DNA of 64,000 nt from KBS50 sp042666615 (lineage in GTDB: Bacteria; Actinomycetota; Actinomycetes; Mycobacteriales; Micromonosporaceae), in the NCBI RefSeq assembly GCF_042666615.1, contig NZ_JBHTDD010000007.1, positions 186,001 to 250,000 on the forward strand. Reading direction: 5' to 3'. Each line of letters begins with the position of its first letter. The stretch's first letter is position 1. Under the pieces are notes generated by a model. The model was not told where the DNA came from and searched no databases. It saw only the letters and a program-made list of their open reading frames with translations. The position numbers were made by a program, and so were the translations under genes. Shown in pieces: positions 55,741-63,394 of this stretch.

Positions 55741-56613
55741 ATGCAGATCGACACGGCCCTGGTCCGGCGGCTGGTCACCGCGCAGTTCCCGGGATGGGCG
55801 GAGCATCCGGTGCGCCCGGTCGACCTCGACGGCTGGGACAACCGCACCTTCCGTCTCGGCGCCGACCTGTCGGTCCGGCTGCCCAGCGCCGCCGGGTACG
55901 TGCCGCAGGTCGACAAGGAACACCGCTGGCTGCCGGTGCTCGCCCCGCACCTGCCGCTGCCCATCCCGGAGCCGGTGGCCAGGGGGAATCCCGGTGCGGG
56001 CTACCCGTACCCGTGGTCGGTCTATCGATGGCTCGACGGCGAGCCGGCCGCCCGAGCCACGATCGCCGATCCGATCCGGTTCGCCACCGACCTGGCCGGA
56101 TTCCTGGCCGCCCTGGGTCGGATCGACCCGAGCGACGGCCCGCCGGCCGGGCAGCACAGCGCGTGGCGGGGCGGCCCTCTCACGACGTACGACGAGGACA
56201 CCCGGCAGGCCGTCGCGGCGCTCGCCGGACGGATCGACGGTGAGCTGGCCCTGGAGATCTGGCGGACGGCCCTGGAGGCCACCTGGACCGGGCCGCCAGT
56301 GTGGTTCCACGGCGACGTCGGCGTCGGCAACCTGCTGGTCCGTGACGGCCGGCTGGCCGCCGTCATCGACTTCGGCTGCGCCGGCGTCGGTGACCCGGCC
56401 TGCGACGTCACCGCCGCCTGGACGATGTTCTCCGGCCGCGCCCGGGCGGCGTTCCGGGACGCGCTCGCGGTGGACCAGGCCACCTGGGCTCGCGGTCGCG
56501 GCTGGACCCTGTGGAAGGCCCTGATCGTGCTGGCCCACGACGGCGACACCGAGAAGCTGACCTGGGCCCGCCGCACCCTGGAGGCGGTGTTCACCGAGTA
56601 CCGGTCAACCTGA
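55741..56613 (+). CDS. Aminoglycoside-phosphotransferase-family kinase
   Basis: 290 residues of protein-kinase-like fold: WDNRTFRLGADLSVRLP (P-loop-like strands with the ATP-binding Arg/Lys), YRWLDGEPA, the catalytic loop WFHGDVGVGNLLV (HxD...N) and the metal-binding VIDFGCAGVGDPACD. This is the fold of APH enzymes and also of macrolide or metabolite kinases, so the substrate is open. ATG 55741. It ends four bases before the stop of the convergent ribosomal-protection gene. Confidence 0.88.
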   Translation: MQIDTALVRRLVTAQFPGWAEHPVRPVDLDGWDNRTFRLGADLSVRLPSAAGYVPQVDKEHRWLPVLAPHLPLPIPEPVARGNPGAGYPYPWSVYRWLDGEPAARATIADPIRFATDLAGFLAALGRIDPSDGPPAGQHSAWRGGPLTTYDEDTRQAVAALAGRIDGELALEIWRTALEATWTGPPVWFHGDVGVGNLLVRDGRLAAVIDFGCAGVGDPACDVTAAWTMFSGRARAAFRDALAVDQATWARGRGWTLWKALIVLAHDGDTEKLTWARRTLEAVFTEYRST

Positions 56614-56617
56614 GGCG

Positions 56618-58666
56618 TCACACCCGGCGCAGCACGTGCAGCAGATACTCCTTGCGGTTCAGCGGGTTGTGGTCCCAGCGCTCCCGCTCCGGAGCCGGGC
56701 CGCGTACCGGCTGGTAGTGGTCGAACGTGCTCTCCAGTGTCCCCTCGCCACTGGTCAGCGCCGGCAGCCGCTGTTCCAGGTCGTGCACCCGGGCGGCCGG
56801 AAGGTCCCCGGTCAGCAGGTATCCGGAGCCACGGAGTTCCGTCTCGTCGACGGTGCCGCCGAGCCGGACCAGCACCGGCATCACCGCCGCGAACGACTCG
56901 GTCGGCAACTCCAGCCGGAACCGGTGCACCGGCTCGTGCACCCGGGTGCCGGCCCGCCGCAGCGCGGTCGTCAGCACCAGCGGGGTCAGGTAACGGAAGT
57001 CCCAGCCGGTGCTGGACATGCTCTTGTCGAACGTGCCGTGCATCCGGCTCTGCTTCGGGTAGTAGCCGGAGTGGGTCATGGTGACCAGGCAGTCGGGCAC
57101 CTCCCAGCCGCGCAGCCCCTGCCCGAGGGTCTGGCGCACGGTCTCCTCGACCGCGACGAAGAACGCGTACGGCATCGAACCCAGCTCGACACCGAGGCGG
57201 AAGATCACCCCGCTGCCGGCCGGCGCCGGTTCGAGCCGCAGCCCGACGGTGGCCAGGAACGGGTTGTCGGTCCCGTCCTTGAACTCGACCGCCGCCCCGG
57301 TACCGGTCAACCGCTCGACGTAGATCGTCGTCGACTCGCGGAAACCGACCCGGACGCCGTACTCGTCGGCCAGGGTCGCCTGGATGACCTCCTTCTGCAC
57401 CTCACCGTAGAGGGACAGGACGATTTCCTGGCGGGTCTCGTCCTGCCGCAGGTTGATCAGCGGGTCCTGCTCGGCGAGTTCGCTGAGGGCGGCGTGTGCC
57501 GCCAGGCGGTCCACGTCCCGCTCCGGGACCACCACGGTCGCCAGGGTGGGCGGCGAGAAGTGCGGCGTGCCGTTACCCGCCGGTTCGCCCGGTCGGCGGT
57601 CAGCCGCCGGTGGGTCGCTCCTCGGCGGGCCGGCCGGTGGCACCTCGCCGGGCCCGCCGATCGAGTCGCCGATCCGGATGTCGCCGAGGCCCCACACCTT
57701 GGCGATCTGACCCGCCGCGGCGGACGGCCGGGGGACGGCGGCGCCCCGCTCGAACACCGCGAGCGCGGTCACCTTGGCGCCCGGCGTCCCACGGAACGGC
57801 AGCCGCTCGCGGACCCGGATGGTGCCGGCGAAGAGCCGGACGTACGCGATCTTCTCCCCCGCCGGACCGCGTTCGATCTTGAATACGGTCCCGGACACCG
57901 GCCCGTCGGGGTCGCCTTCCGCGGCCGGCAGCAGGGTCCGGATTCCGGCGACGAGCGGTGCGACGCCCGCGCCGGTGATCGCGGAACCCACGAACACCGG
58001 GTACGCCACGGCCCGTGCCGTCTGAGCCGCCAGTTCGGACCGCAGCCGGTGGTACGGCGGCGGCCCGCCGTCCAGGTACGCGGCGAGCGTCGCGTCGTCG
58101 TGCTCGGCCAGCAACTCGGTCAACCGGGCGACGAAGCCGGTGTCGGTGCCCGGGTACGGCTCGACCGTGGCGTCCCGGGTGCCCGCGCCGGTGGCCGAGC
58201 CCATCGCCACGATGTCGGGGGTGAGCTTCTCCGCGATGTCGCGGAGCACCTCGGCGTACCGCGCCCCAGCCCGGTCGATCTTGTTGATGAAGATCAGGGT
58301 GGGGATGCGCAGGCGCCGTAGGGTCCGCATCAACACCCGGGTTTGCGCCTGGACCCCCTCCACGGCGGAGATGACCAGGACGGCGCCGTCGAGCACCCGA
58401 AGGGCGCGTTCCACCTCGGCGATGAAGTCCGGGTGGCCGGGCGTGTCGATCAGATTGACGGTGACGCCGTCCACCGCGAACGAGACGACGGCGGACTTGA
58501 TGGTGATGCCCCGCTGCCGCTCCAGCGCCAGCGAGTCGGTCTGGGTGCTTCCCCGGTCGACGCTGCCGACCTCGTCGATGACCCCGACGGCGTGCAGCAG
58601 CCGCTCGGTCAGGCTCGTCTTACCGGCGTCGACATGGGCGAGAATTCCAAGGTTGACGATGTGCAC
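56618..58666 (-). CDS. Tetracycline-resistance ribosomal protection protein (Otr(A)/Tet(M) class)
   Basis: 682 residues, EF-G-like translational GTPase. G1 is ILAHVDAGKTSL (8-19), switch II DTPGHPDF, G4 INKIDRAGA, then domains II-V with VEETVRQTL and the decoding-site loop region MTHSGYYPKQSRMHGTFDKSMSS characteristic of the tetracycline-protection class. A Pro-rich insert of about 35 residues near 340-375 makes it longer than usual. It displaces tetracycline from the ribosome. The GTG start at 58666 lies behind a leader with a strong hairpin, suggesting attenuation. Confidence 0.92.
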   Translation of the reverse strand: MHIVNLGILAHVDAGKTSLTERLLHAVGVIDEVGSVDRGSTQTDSLALERQRGITIKSAVVSFAVDGVTVNLIDTPGHPDFIAEVERALRVLDGAVLVISAVEGVQAQTRVLMRTLRRLRIPTLIFINKIDRAGARYAEVLRDIAEKLTPDIVAMGSATGAGTRDATVEPYPGTDTGFVARLTELLAEHDDATLAAYLDGGPPPYHRLRSELAAQTARAVAYPVFVGSAITGAGVAPLVAGIRTLLPAAEGDPDGPVSGTVFKIERGPAGEKIAYVRLFAGTIRVRERLPFRGTPGAKVTALAVFERGAAVPRPSAAAGQIAKVWGLGDIRIGDSIGGPGEVPPAGPPRSDPPAADRRPGEPAGNGTPHFSPPTLATVVVPERDVDRLAAHAALSELAEQDPLINLRQDETRQEIVLSLYGEVQKEVIQATLADEYGVRVGFRESTTIYVERLTGTGAAVEFKDGTDNPFLATVGLRLEPAPAGSGVIFRLGVELGSMPYAFFVAVEETVRQTLGQGLRGWEVPDCLVTMTHSGYYPKQSRMHGTFDKSMSSTGWDFRYLTPLVLTTALRRAGTRVHEPVHRFRLELPTESFAAVMPVLVRLGGTVDETELRGSGYLLTGDLPAARVHDLEQRLPALTSGEGTLESTFDHYQPVRGPAPERERWDHNPLNRKEYLLHVLRRV

Positions 58667-58858
58667 GAAGCGTCATGTCCTTTACCTGGGCGACGGTTCC
58701 CCTGTGGATGAACATGAACGCAGCTCGCATCGCACTCTCCCTGCCTCGGTCGGCCCGTCGAAAGGAGTGCAGCAGAGCGACCACCGACGGGCAACCCCAT
58801 TTCGCCGGGCACCCCCGCGATGCCGGTGCCCCGGCCCGGCGCCCGCGACTGACAGCGC

Positions 58859-58907
58859 GAGAAGGGGTCCGCTGTCCGGGCGATGCGTCGACAACGGACC
58901 CCTTCTC
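58859..58907 (-). terminator. Leader hairpin of the ribosomal-protection gene
   Basis: GAGAAGGGGTCCG (58859-58871) pairs perfectly over 13 bp with CGGACCCCTTCTC (58895-58907) around a 23-nt loop, 193 bases upstream of the GTG start. On the minus strand it sits within the leader and could terminate or attenuate transcription. It could also close a transcript arriving from upstream. A small reading frame beginning MRAAFMFIHRG (ATG near 58734) overlaps the gene start and could act as a leader peptide. Confidence 0.6.
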
Positions 58908-58962
58908 CCGTCCCGGCCGGTAGCGTCGACTGCGGAGGTGAGGTCAGACGTCCACACAGCTG

Positions 58963-59346
58963 ATGGGCCGGGTGGCTCAGACCTTCGAGTTGATCGGCAT
59001 CGGCGTACTCGTGCTGGGACTCGTGTGGTCGGCGGTTGTCGCCGTCCGGCGGTGGCGCATCGCCGGAGGTCGGGCGGCGTACCTCGGGCTGCGCGAGATG
59101 TTCGGGGGAGCGCTGCTGCTGGGCCTGGAGGTGCTGGTCGCGGCGGACCTCATCCGGACGGTGGCGGTCTCGCCGACGCTGGACAACGTCGCCGGACTCG
59201 GCCTGATCGTGTTGATCAGGACGTTCCTCAGCTTCTCCCTACAGGTGGAGATCGACGGCGTGGTGCCGTGGCGCCGCGCCTTGACCGGCGGTGCCACCAC
59301 GTTCGCCCGGGCCGCCCGGAAGCATCAGTCGGGGGAGGCCGGCTGA
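58963..59346 (+). CDS. DUF1622-like small membrane protein
   Basis: 127 residues with three hydrophobic helices: LIGIGVLVLGLVWSAVVAV, FGGALLLGLEVLVAADLIRTV, and LGLIVLIRTFLSFSLQVEIDG. The LGLEVLVAADLIRTV and VLIRTFLSFSLQVEIDG stretches are the DUF1622 pattern. Function unknown. ATG 58963; upstream GGAGGTGAGG is rather distant. The 3' end overlaps the convergent SRPBCC gene by 22 bases. Confidence 0.78.
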   Translation: MGRVAQTFELIGIGVLVLGLVWSAVVAVRRWRIAGGRAAYLGLREMFGGALLLGLEVLVAADLIRTVAVSPTLDNVAGLGLIVLIRTFLSFSLQVEIDGVVPWRRALTGGATTFARAARKHQSGEAG

Positions 59347-59750
59347 GCGGCCAGCCAGGCGGCAAGCCGGTCGAGGCAGCTTTGCCAACCGAGGACGTTG
59401 TTGTCCCGATCGGCGTCGTCGCTGAACCCGGTGTGCGTGATGGCGAGGTCGGTCCCGCCGTCGGTGGGGCTGAGGGTCACGGTCACCCGGGTCCGCTCCG
59501 CGTCGCCGTCGAACCGCCAGTCGAACTCGAGCCGCTGCGGTGGGTCCACCGACCGGTAGCCACCGCCGACCGAGATACCACCGCCTGGCCCCTCGATGCG
59601 GTACGCGCCACCCACCCGTGGATCGACACTGGCGGTGGTCGCGAACCGTTGCGGCCAGAACCAGGCGGCCAGCAGTGCCGGGTCGGTCCAGGCGGCCCAG
59701 ACACGTTCCTTCGGGGCGGGCAGGTGGCGGGTGACACGCAGCTCGCTCAT
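59325..59750 (-). CDS. AHSA1/SRPBCC-domain protein
   Basis: 141 residues from ATG 59750, helix-grip fold: VTRHLPAPKERVWAAWTDPALLAAWFWP, GGAYRIEGPGGG, RLEFDWRFDG and LGWQSCLDRLAAWL. It is the second AHSA1 protein of the window (compare 42140). No ArsR gene adjoins this copy. It probably binds a small hydrophobic ligand; role unknown. Confidence 0.9.
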   Translation of the reverse strand: MSELRVTRHLPAPKERVWAAWTDPALLAAWFWPQRFATTASVDPRVGGAYRIEGPGGGISVGGGYRSVDPPQRLEFDWRFDGDAERTRVTVTLSPTDGGTDLAITHTGFSDDADRDNNVLGWQSCLDRLAAWLAAQPASPD

Positions 59751-59813
59751 CGGATCCCCTCGGAGTCGCGACACGAACGCGCCGACGGTACGCCCGGGAT
59801 GCGACAGGTTCGG

Positions 59814-61118
59814 TCAGCGCGCCGCGACCGACGCCGGCTCCCGGTGCCGTCGGGCGCGGACCGCGGGGGCGGGCACGTCACCGTGCCGCACGGGGGCCGC
59901 GTCGCCGGTGCCCGGCGTGCCTGGACCGCCGAGGACGGCGACCAGACCGTCGGCGATGGTGCGCCGCCAGTTGACGTAGTCGTGCCCCCCGGTGTACTCG
60001 GCGTACGTCACGTCGTACCCGCGCTCGACCACGACGTCCCGGAACCGCCGGTTCACCGACACCTGATCAAGACCGTCGCCCCAGTACGCGTTCGTCTCGT
60101 GATCGCCCACGTCCAGATACAGCCGAACCGGTTGTGCCGGCCGGCGGGCGTACTCCCGGGTGAGCCACTGCGGCTCCCGGCCGGTGGGCGGGGCCGGCCA
60201 CCAGAAGCTGGCGGACTGCGCGATCACGGCGCCGAAGACGTCCGGCGCGATGAGGCCGAGATAGGCGGCGGTGAGCCCGCCCAGGGAGGCGCCGGCGATC
60301 ACTCGCTGACCGGGGTCCGCGCTGATCCGCCAGCGGCGACGGGCCCACGGAAGCAGTTCGTGCAGGACGAAGTGCCGCATCGCGGGACCCGGGCGCAGTT
60401 CCCGGTCCCGGCGGCCGCCGCTGGGCGCGCTGACGAACAACGCCATGGTGGGCGGGATCCGACCGGCCGCGATCAGGTTGTCCAACGTGGTGGGGATGCG
60501 CAGGACGGCCCGCGAGATGTGGCCGTCGAACACCACAAGCAACGGCAACGGCTCGTTTCCGGCGCCGGCCGGGCGGTAGACGCCGATCCGGCGCCGGCAG
60601 CGCAGCGCGGTGCTGCGCAGGCTGGTCTGCCGGTGCCGGCCGCGAGGAACGCCGGGGCGAGGGGTGCTCCACGACTCGGTGGGGGCCGCCGGCAGTTCGA
60701 GCAGGGACATCCAGTAGTTCCGGTCGTGCGGATCGGCCGGATCGGCGGGGAACAGCAGGCGGTGCGGGTTCAGCGGGTCGACGTGGGTGGGCCCGACGCC
60801 CGTGACGTCGGTCGGGATGGCGAAGCCCCGGTGCCGCACCAGATAGATGGTGCGCAGGTCGGTGCGGAGCCGCCGGGAGCCGTACCACAGGTCGGTGCCC
60901 TCGATCCGCCGCAGCGGCACGTCCACGCCCCAGTAGGTCGCGGTCTCCGCGGCCTCGCCCCGCCACAGGAAGGTGACCAACGCCTCGCCGTCCCGCACGT
61001 CCTCGACCAGGGGGGCGCCCGTCGCGGTCACGTCCCGCCAGAATTCGTCGACCACCCCCCGGCGTCCGGTCGACAGCTCCCGCAGCAGACGGGCGATCCG
61101 CGGACTCTCCTCCGTCAC
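59814..61118 (-). CDS. Fes-type enterochelin esterase homologue
   Basis: 434 residues. The N-terminal Fes domain (about 20-160: VTFLWRGEA, RIEGTDLWYGSRRL, DPLNPHRLLFPADP) precedes an esterase-D hydrolase with oxyanion strand LLVVFDGHIS, nucleophile Ser in VIAGASLGGLTAAYLGL, and His in GGHDYVNWRRTIADGL. This is the complete Fes layout, longer and more canonical than the cluster esterase at 4127. GTG 61118 follows GGAGATGAGG. It would hydrolyse a tri-ester siderophore or related ester in the cytoplasm. No siderophore genes are adjacent. Confidence 0.88.
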   Translation of the reverse strand: MTEESPRIARLLRELSTGRRGVVDEFWRDVTATGAPLVEDVRDGEALVTFLWRGEAAETATYWGVDVPLRRIEGTDLWYGSRRLRTDLRTIYLVRHRGFAIPTDVTGVGPTHVDPLNPHRLLFPADPADPHDRNYWMSLLELPAAPTESWSTPRPGVPRGRHRQTSLRSTALRCRRRIGVYRPAGAGNEPLPLLVVFDGHISRAVLRIPTTLDNLIAAGRIPPTMALFVSAPSGGRRDRELRPGPAMRHFVLHELLPWARRRWRISADPGQRVIAGASLGGLTAAYLGLIAPDVFGAVIAQSASFWWPAPPTGREPQWLTREYARRPAQPVRLYLDVGDHETNAYWGDGLDQVSVNRRFRDVVVERGYDVTYAEYTGGHDYVNWRRTIADGLVAVLGGPGTPGTGDAAPVRHGDVPAPAVRARRHREPASVAAR

Positions 61119-61362
61119 GACCTCATCTCCTCGACGCGTGTCGCCGGGTGGGCGGGACGCGATCAAGGCTGTCGCACATCCGCCACGAAATCAACCGTTC
61201 ACCATCCGCTCATCCGGGCGGGTGCGACACGTGTCCGCTGGCGCGCGACGCGGGTGCGAGGGCGTCGACTGGCGGGCGCGGTGCGGGTGCGAGGCGTCGA
61301 CCCGACCGGACCGGTGGTGACACCAGGCACAGTGGACCAACACGTACCGCCATAATGGGCCG

Positions 61363-61617
61363 ATGGTCAGATGGGAATACGCGCTGCTGGTCCGCCGCCG
61401 ACAGGCCGAGGGGAGTTCCTGGGGGCTCAGCTATCACTGGTACGGCCCGGACGGGTCGCGGCTGGACGTGACCGCCTACGGCGACACCGCTATCTCGCAT
61501 CTCAACCGGGTGGGCGCGGACGGGTGGGAGCTGGTCTCGGCCGCCGAGGACGTCAACAACCTCCAGGGCACCACCGAGGTGTTCCGCTATCACCTCAAGC
61601 GGCCGGTGCGGGATTGA
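61363..61617 (+). CDS. Small DUF4177-like protein
   Basis: 84 residues: WEYALLVRRRQAEGSSWG, ISHLNRVGADGWELVSA and VFRYHLKRP, the pattern of a small beta-alpha-beta protein with a conserved GWELV segment. A CATAAT -10 lies six bases before ATG 61363 (leaderless). It is followed by a strong 17-bp terminator. Function unknown. Confidence 0.72.
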   Translation: MVRWEYALLVRRRQAEGSSWGLSYHWYGPDGSRLDVTAYGDTAISHLNRVGADGWELVSAAEDVNNLQGTTEVFRYHLKRPVRD

Positions 61618-61626
61618 CCCGTCAAG

Positions 61627-61668
61627 GGCGGCGCGGACCGGGCGGGGGGAGGCCCGGTCCGCGCCGCC
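61627..61668. terminator. 17-bp GC-rich bidirectional terminator
   Basis: GGCGGCGCGGACCGGGC (61627-61643) pairs perfectly with 61652-61668 around an 8-nt G-rich loop. It begins 10 bases after the DUF4177-like stop and faces the convergent small gene. Confidence 0.8.
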
Positions 61669-61803
61669 TGGGACGGTGGCCCGGCGTACTCCGTCGAAGT
61701 CGCCGGTCCACCGCCCTGCGCCCGCCACGCGAGGGGCGCCGGAGCGAAGCTGGTGTGCCGTGATGGCACCGGGGCGGCCGCACGTGAGGTGGCCGCTCCG
61801 GCG

Positions 61804-62058
61804 TCACCGGCTGTCGAGCAGCGGGTCCGCCTCCGCCCGGCGCGCCAGGTAGAAGGCGGTGACGGTGTCCACCGCGGTCCCGCGGGTGCTGGCCGGCCGG
61901 TAGCGCACCGTCGCTGCGCGGGCCGAGGCTGTCTCCACGACGCCGGCGCACCAGGCGCTGCCACGGTGCACCCAGACCCGGTCCGAGGGTCGGTAGCTGT
62001 CGGTCGGGGCGAGCTTGCCGGGGTCGCGTTGTCCGGGTTCGACGGTGGGCAGGGACAC
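61804..62058 (-). CDS. Small hypothetical protein (SH3-like core)
   Basis: 84 residues from GTG 62058 (GGAGGTG upstream; GTG 62064 also possible). YRPSDRVWVHRGSAWCAGVVE, TVRYRP and VDTVTAFYLARR suggest a small five-stranded barrel that could bind nucleic acid or peptides. Its start overlaps the GGDEF stop region, so the two are co-expressed. I do not recognise a named family. Confidence 0.6.
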   Translation of the reverse strand: MSLPTVEPGQRDPGKLAPTDSYRPSDRVWVHRGSAWCAGVVETASARAATVRYRPASTRGTAVDTVTAFYLARRAEADPLLDSR

Positions 62059-62060
62059 GG

Positions 62061-62705
62061 TCACACCTCCGCGATGCTGGCGTTGTCGAGGGGAAGAGAT
62101 GCTGCCGAGGTGAGGCTCTTCGTGCGGTACATGTCGGTGTCGGCAAGCGCGAGAGCCTCGGCCAGCCGAGTGGGGCCGGTGACCGGGGCCAAGCCGATCG
62201 AGGCGTGGATCCGGACCGCCTCGCCGCCGATCTCGATGGGGGCGCCGAGCTGGCTGGCCAGCCGCTTGCGGGCCTGGTCGCGACTGCCCGGATCGACCGG
62301 CACGTTCCCCATCAACGCGGCGAACTCGTCGCCACCGAGCCGGGCCACGGCACCATCGCCGACGAAGTGCGTGAGCCGCCGGCCGATCGTGGTCAGCACC
62401 CGGTCGCCGGCGGCGTGCCCGAAGGCGTCGTTCACCTGTTTGAACGCGTCGAGGTCCACCACGATGGCCAGGATGGGGAACTGGGTGCGGTCGGTGAGCA
62501 GGACCTCGCCGCGCTGGTGAAATCCCCGTCGGTTGTACAGACCGGTGAGGGAATCGTGGTTCGCGGCATGCCGGGCGGCCTCGAGCTGGCCGGCGAGGCC
62601 AGCCAGGCGGCTTTCCGCCCGAATCGCACGGCACCGCATCCGGTAGGCGGCCCAGAGACCCGTCGCGGCCGTCGCGGCGGCCAACAGGGTCAAGGGCTCC
62701 ACCAT
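62061..62705 (-). CDS. GGDEF-domain diguanylate cyclase
   Basis: 214 residues from ATG 62705 (AAGGGGG upstream). One N-terminal hydrophobic helix (about 3-20) anchors the protein, a short coiled linker follows, and the GGDEF domain runs from about 40 to 205: HDSLTGLYNRRGF, VDLDAFKQVNDAFGHAAGD, and the intact active-site VARLGGDEFAAL. An RxxD inhibitory site is not seen before the motif. It should make cyclic di-GMP, which in this group governs development. The small downstream gene is coupled to it. Confidence 0.88.
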   Translation of the reverse strand: MVEPLTLLAAATAATGLWAAYRMRCRAIRAESRLAGLAGQLEAARHAANHDSLTGLYNRRGFHQRGEVLLTDRTQFPILAIVVDLDAFKQVNDAFGHAAGDRVLTTIGRRLTHFVGDGAVARLGGDEFAALMGNVPVDPGSRDQARKRLASQLGAPIEIGGEAVRIHASIGLAPVTGPTRLAEALALADTDMYRTKSLTSAASLPLDNASIAEV

Positions 62706-62822
62706 GGTTGCCCCCTTCCAAACGTCGATCGATGTCGACGTTTTGCCTGGTGATGCCCCCTTTTTCATCACTAGAAGTGATGGGACGGGTACATCCGTAC
62801 TGGGTTATCATGCTCCGCGTCC

Positions 62823-62854
62823 ATTGCAGATGCAATAGCGGATGCACGTGCATC
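62823..62854. promoter_or_regulatory. Paired palindromes upstream of the DUF397 gene
   Basis: ATTGCAGATGCAAT (62823-62836) and GATGCACGTGCATC (62841-62854) are two perfect 14-bp palindromes built on TGCA cores, with centres 18 bp apart. A TATCAT-like -10 lies near 62806-62811. They are good candidates for XRE/DUF397 operator sites. Confidence 0.6.
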
Positions 62855-62933
62855 TGCCCGCGCGACTGGCGAGCCGCGGTTCCTCCCCGCCCTCGGCAAC
62901 CGCATCACGTGCGGGCCTTCGAGAGAGGCTCCA

Positions 62934-63173
62934 ATGCAGCAGCTACCGAACGGCGTGCCCACCACCGAACTGCCGCCCCTGGCCTGGCAGAAGAGCCGGC
63001 GGAGCAATCCAAGCGGCAACTGTGTGGAGATGGCCGGGCTGCCCGACGGCTCCGGCATCGCGGTCCGCAACTCCCGCCACCCGGACGGTCCCGCCTTGAT
63101 CTACACGATCGAGGAGATCACCGCGTTCCTCCTCGGCGTGCGGGACGGTGACTTCGACAACCTCGTCGCCTGA
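62934..63173 (+). CDS. DUF397 protein
   Basis: 79 residues with the DUF397 fingerprint: LAWQKSRRSNPSGNCVEMAGLPDGSGIAVRNSRHPDGPAL, followed by YTIEEITAFLLGVRDGDFDNLVA. These small proteins pair with Scr1-type XRE regulators (here the next gene) as antitoxin-like partners and affect morphological development in actinomycetes. ATG 62934 was chosen at the family N-terminus. A terminator hairpin follows. Confidence 0.92.
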   Translation: MQQLPNGVPTTELPPLAWQKSRRSNPSGNCVEMAGLPDGSGIAVRNSRHPDGPALIYTIEEITAFLLGVRDGDFDNLVA

Positions 63174-63219
63174 CCGGCGAGACACGTGCCCGGCCCACCG
63201 TCGTGAGGCGCGGGCGTCC

Positions 63220-63257
63220 GTGGAGGACGGTCGCCGATCCCGCCGACCGTCCTCCAC
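63220..63257. terminator. 13-bp stem terminator
   Basis: GTGGAGGACGGTC (63220-63232) pairs perfectly with GACCGTCCTCCAC (63245-63257) around a 12-nt loop, between the DUF397 and XRE genes. It suggests the two are separately transcribed or attenuated. Confidence 0.75.
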
Positions 63258-63394
63258 TAGATCGACAGGGTGGGGTGGTCCGTTCGTCGGTGGTTCCCGT
63301 GGAGGTCTTCGCCTCACTGTCGGTTCATGGCATGCTTACGCGTCAGTGGTGCCGGGGGGCCAGTTCCGAATCGATTGGCAGGCGGAGGTCGTGG

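Noticed and set aside
61250..61301. Short direct repeat GCGGGTGCGAG(G)GCGTCGAC
   Set aside because: Two imperfect 19-20-bp copies in a GC-rich spacer with no adjacent function; could be chance.
58140..61355. Very long + strand open frame of about 1,070 codons
   Set aside because: Arg/Gly/Pro-rich, no domain, and antisense to the ribosomal-protection and Fes genes.
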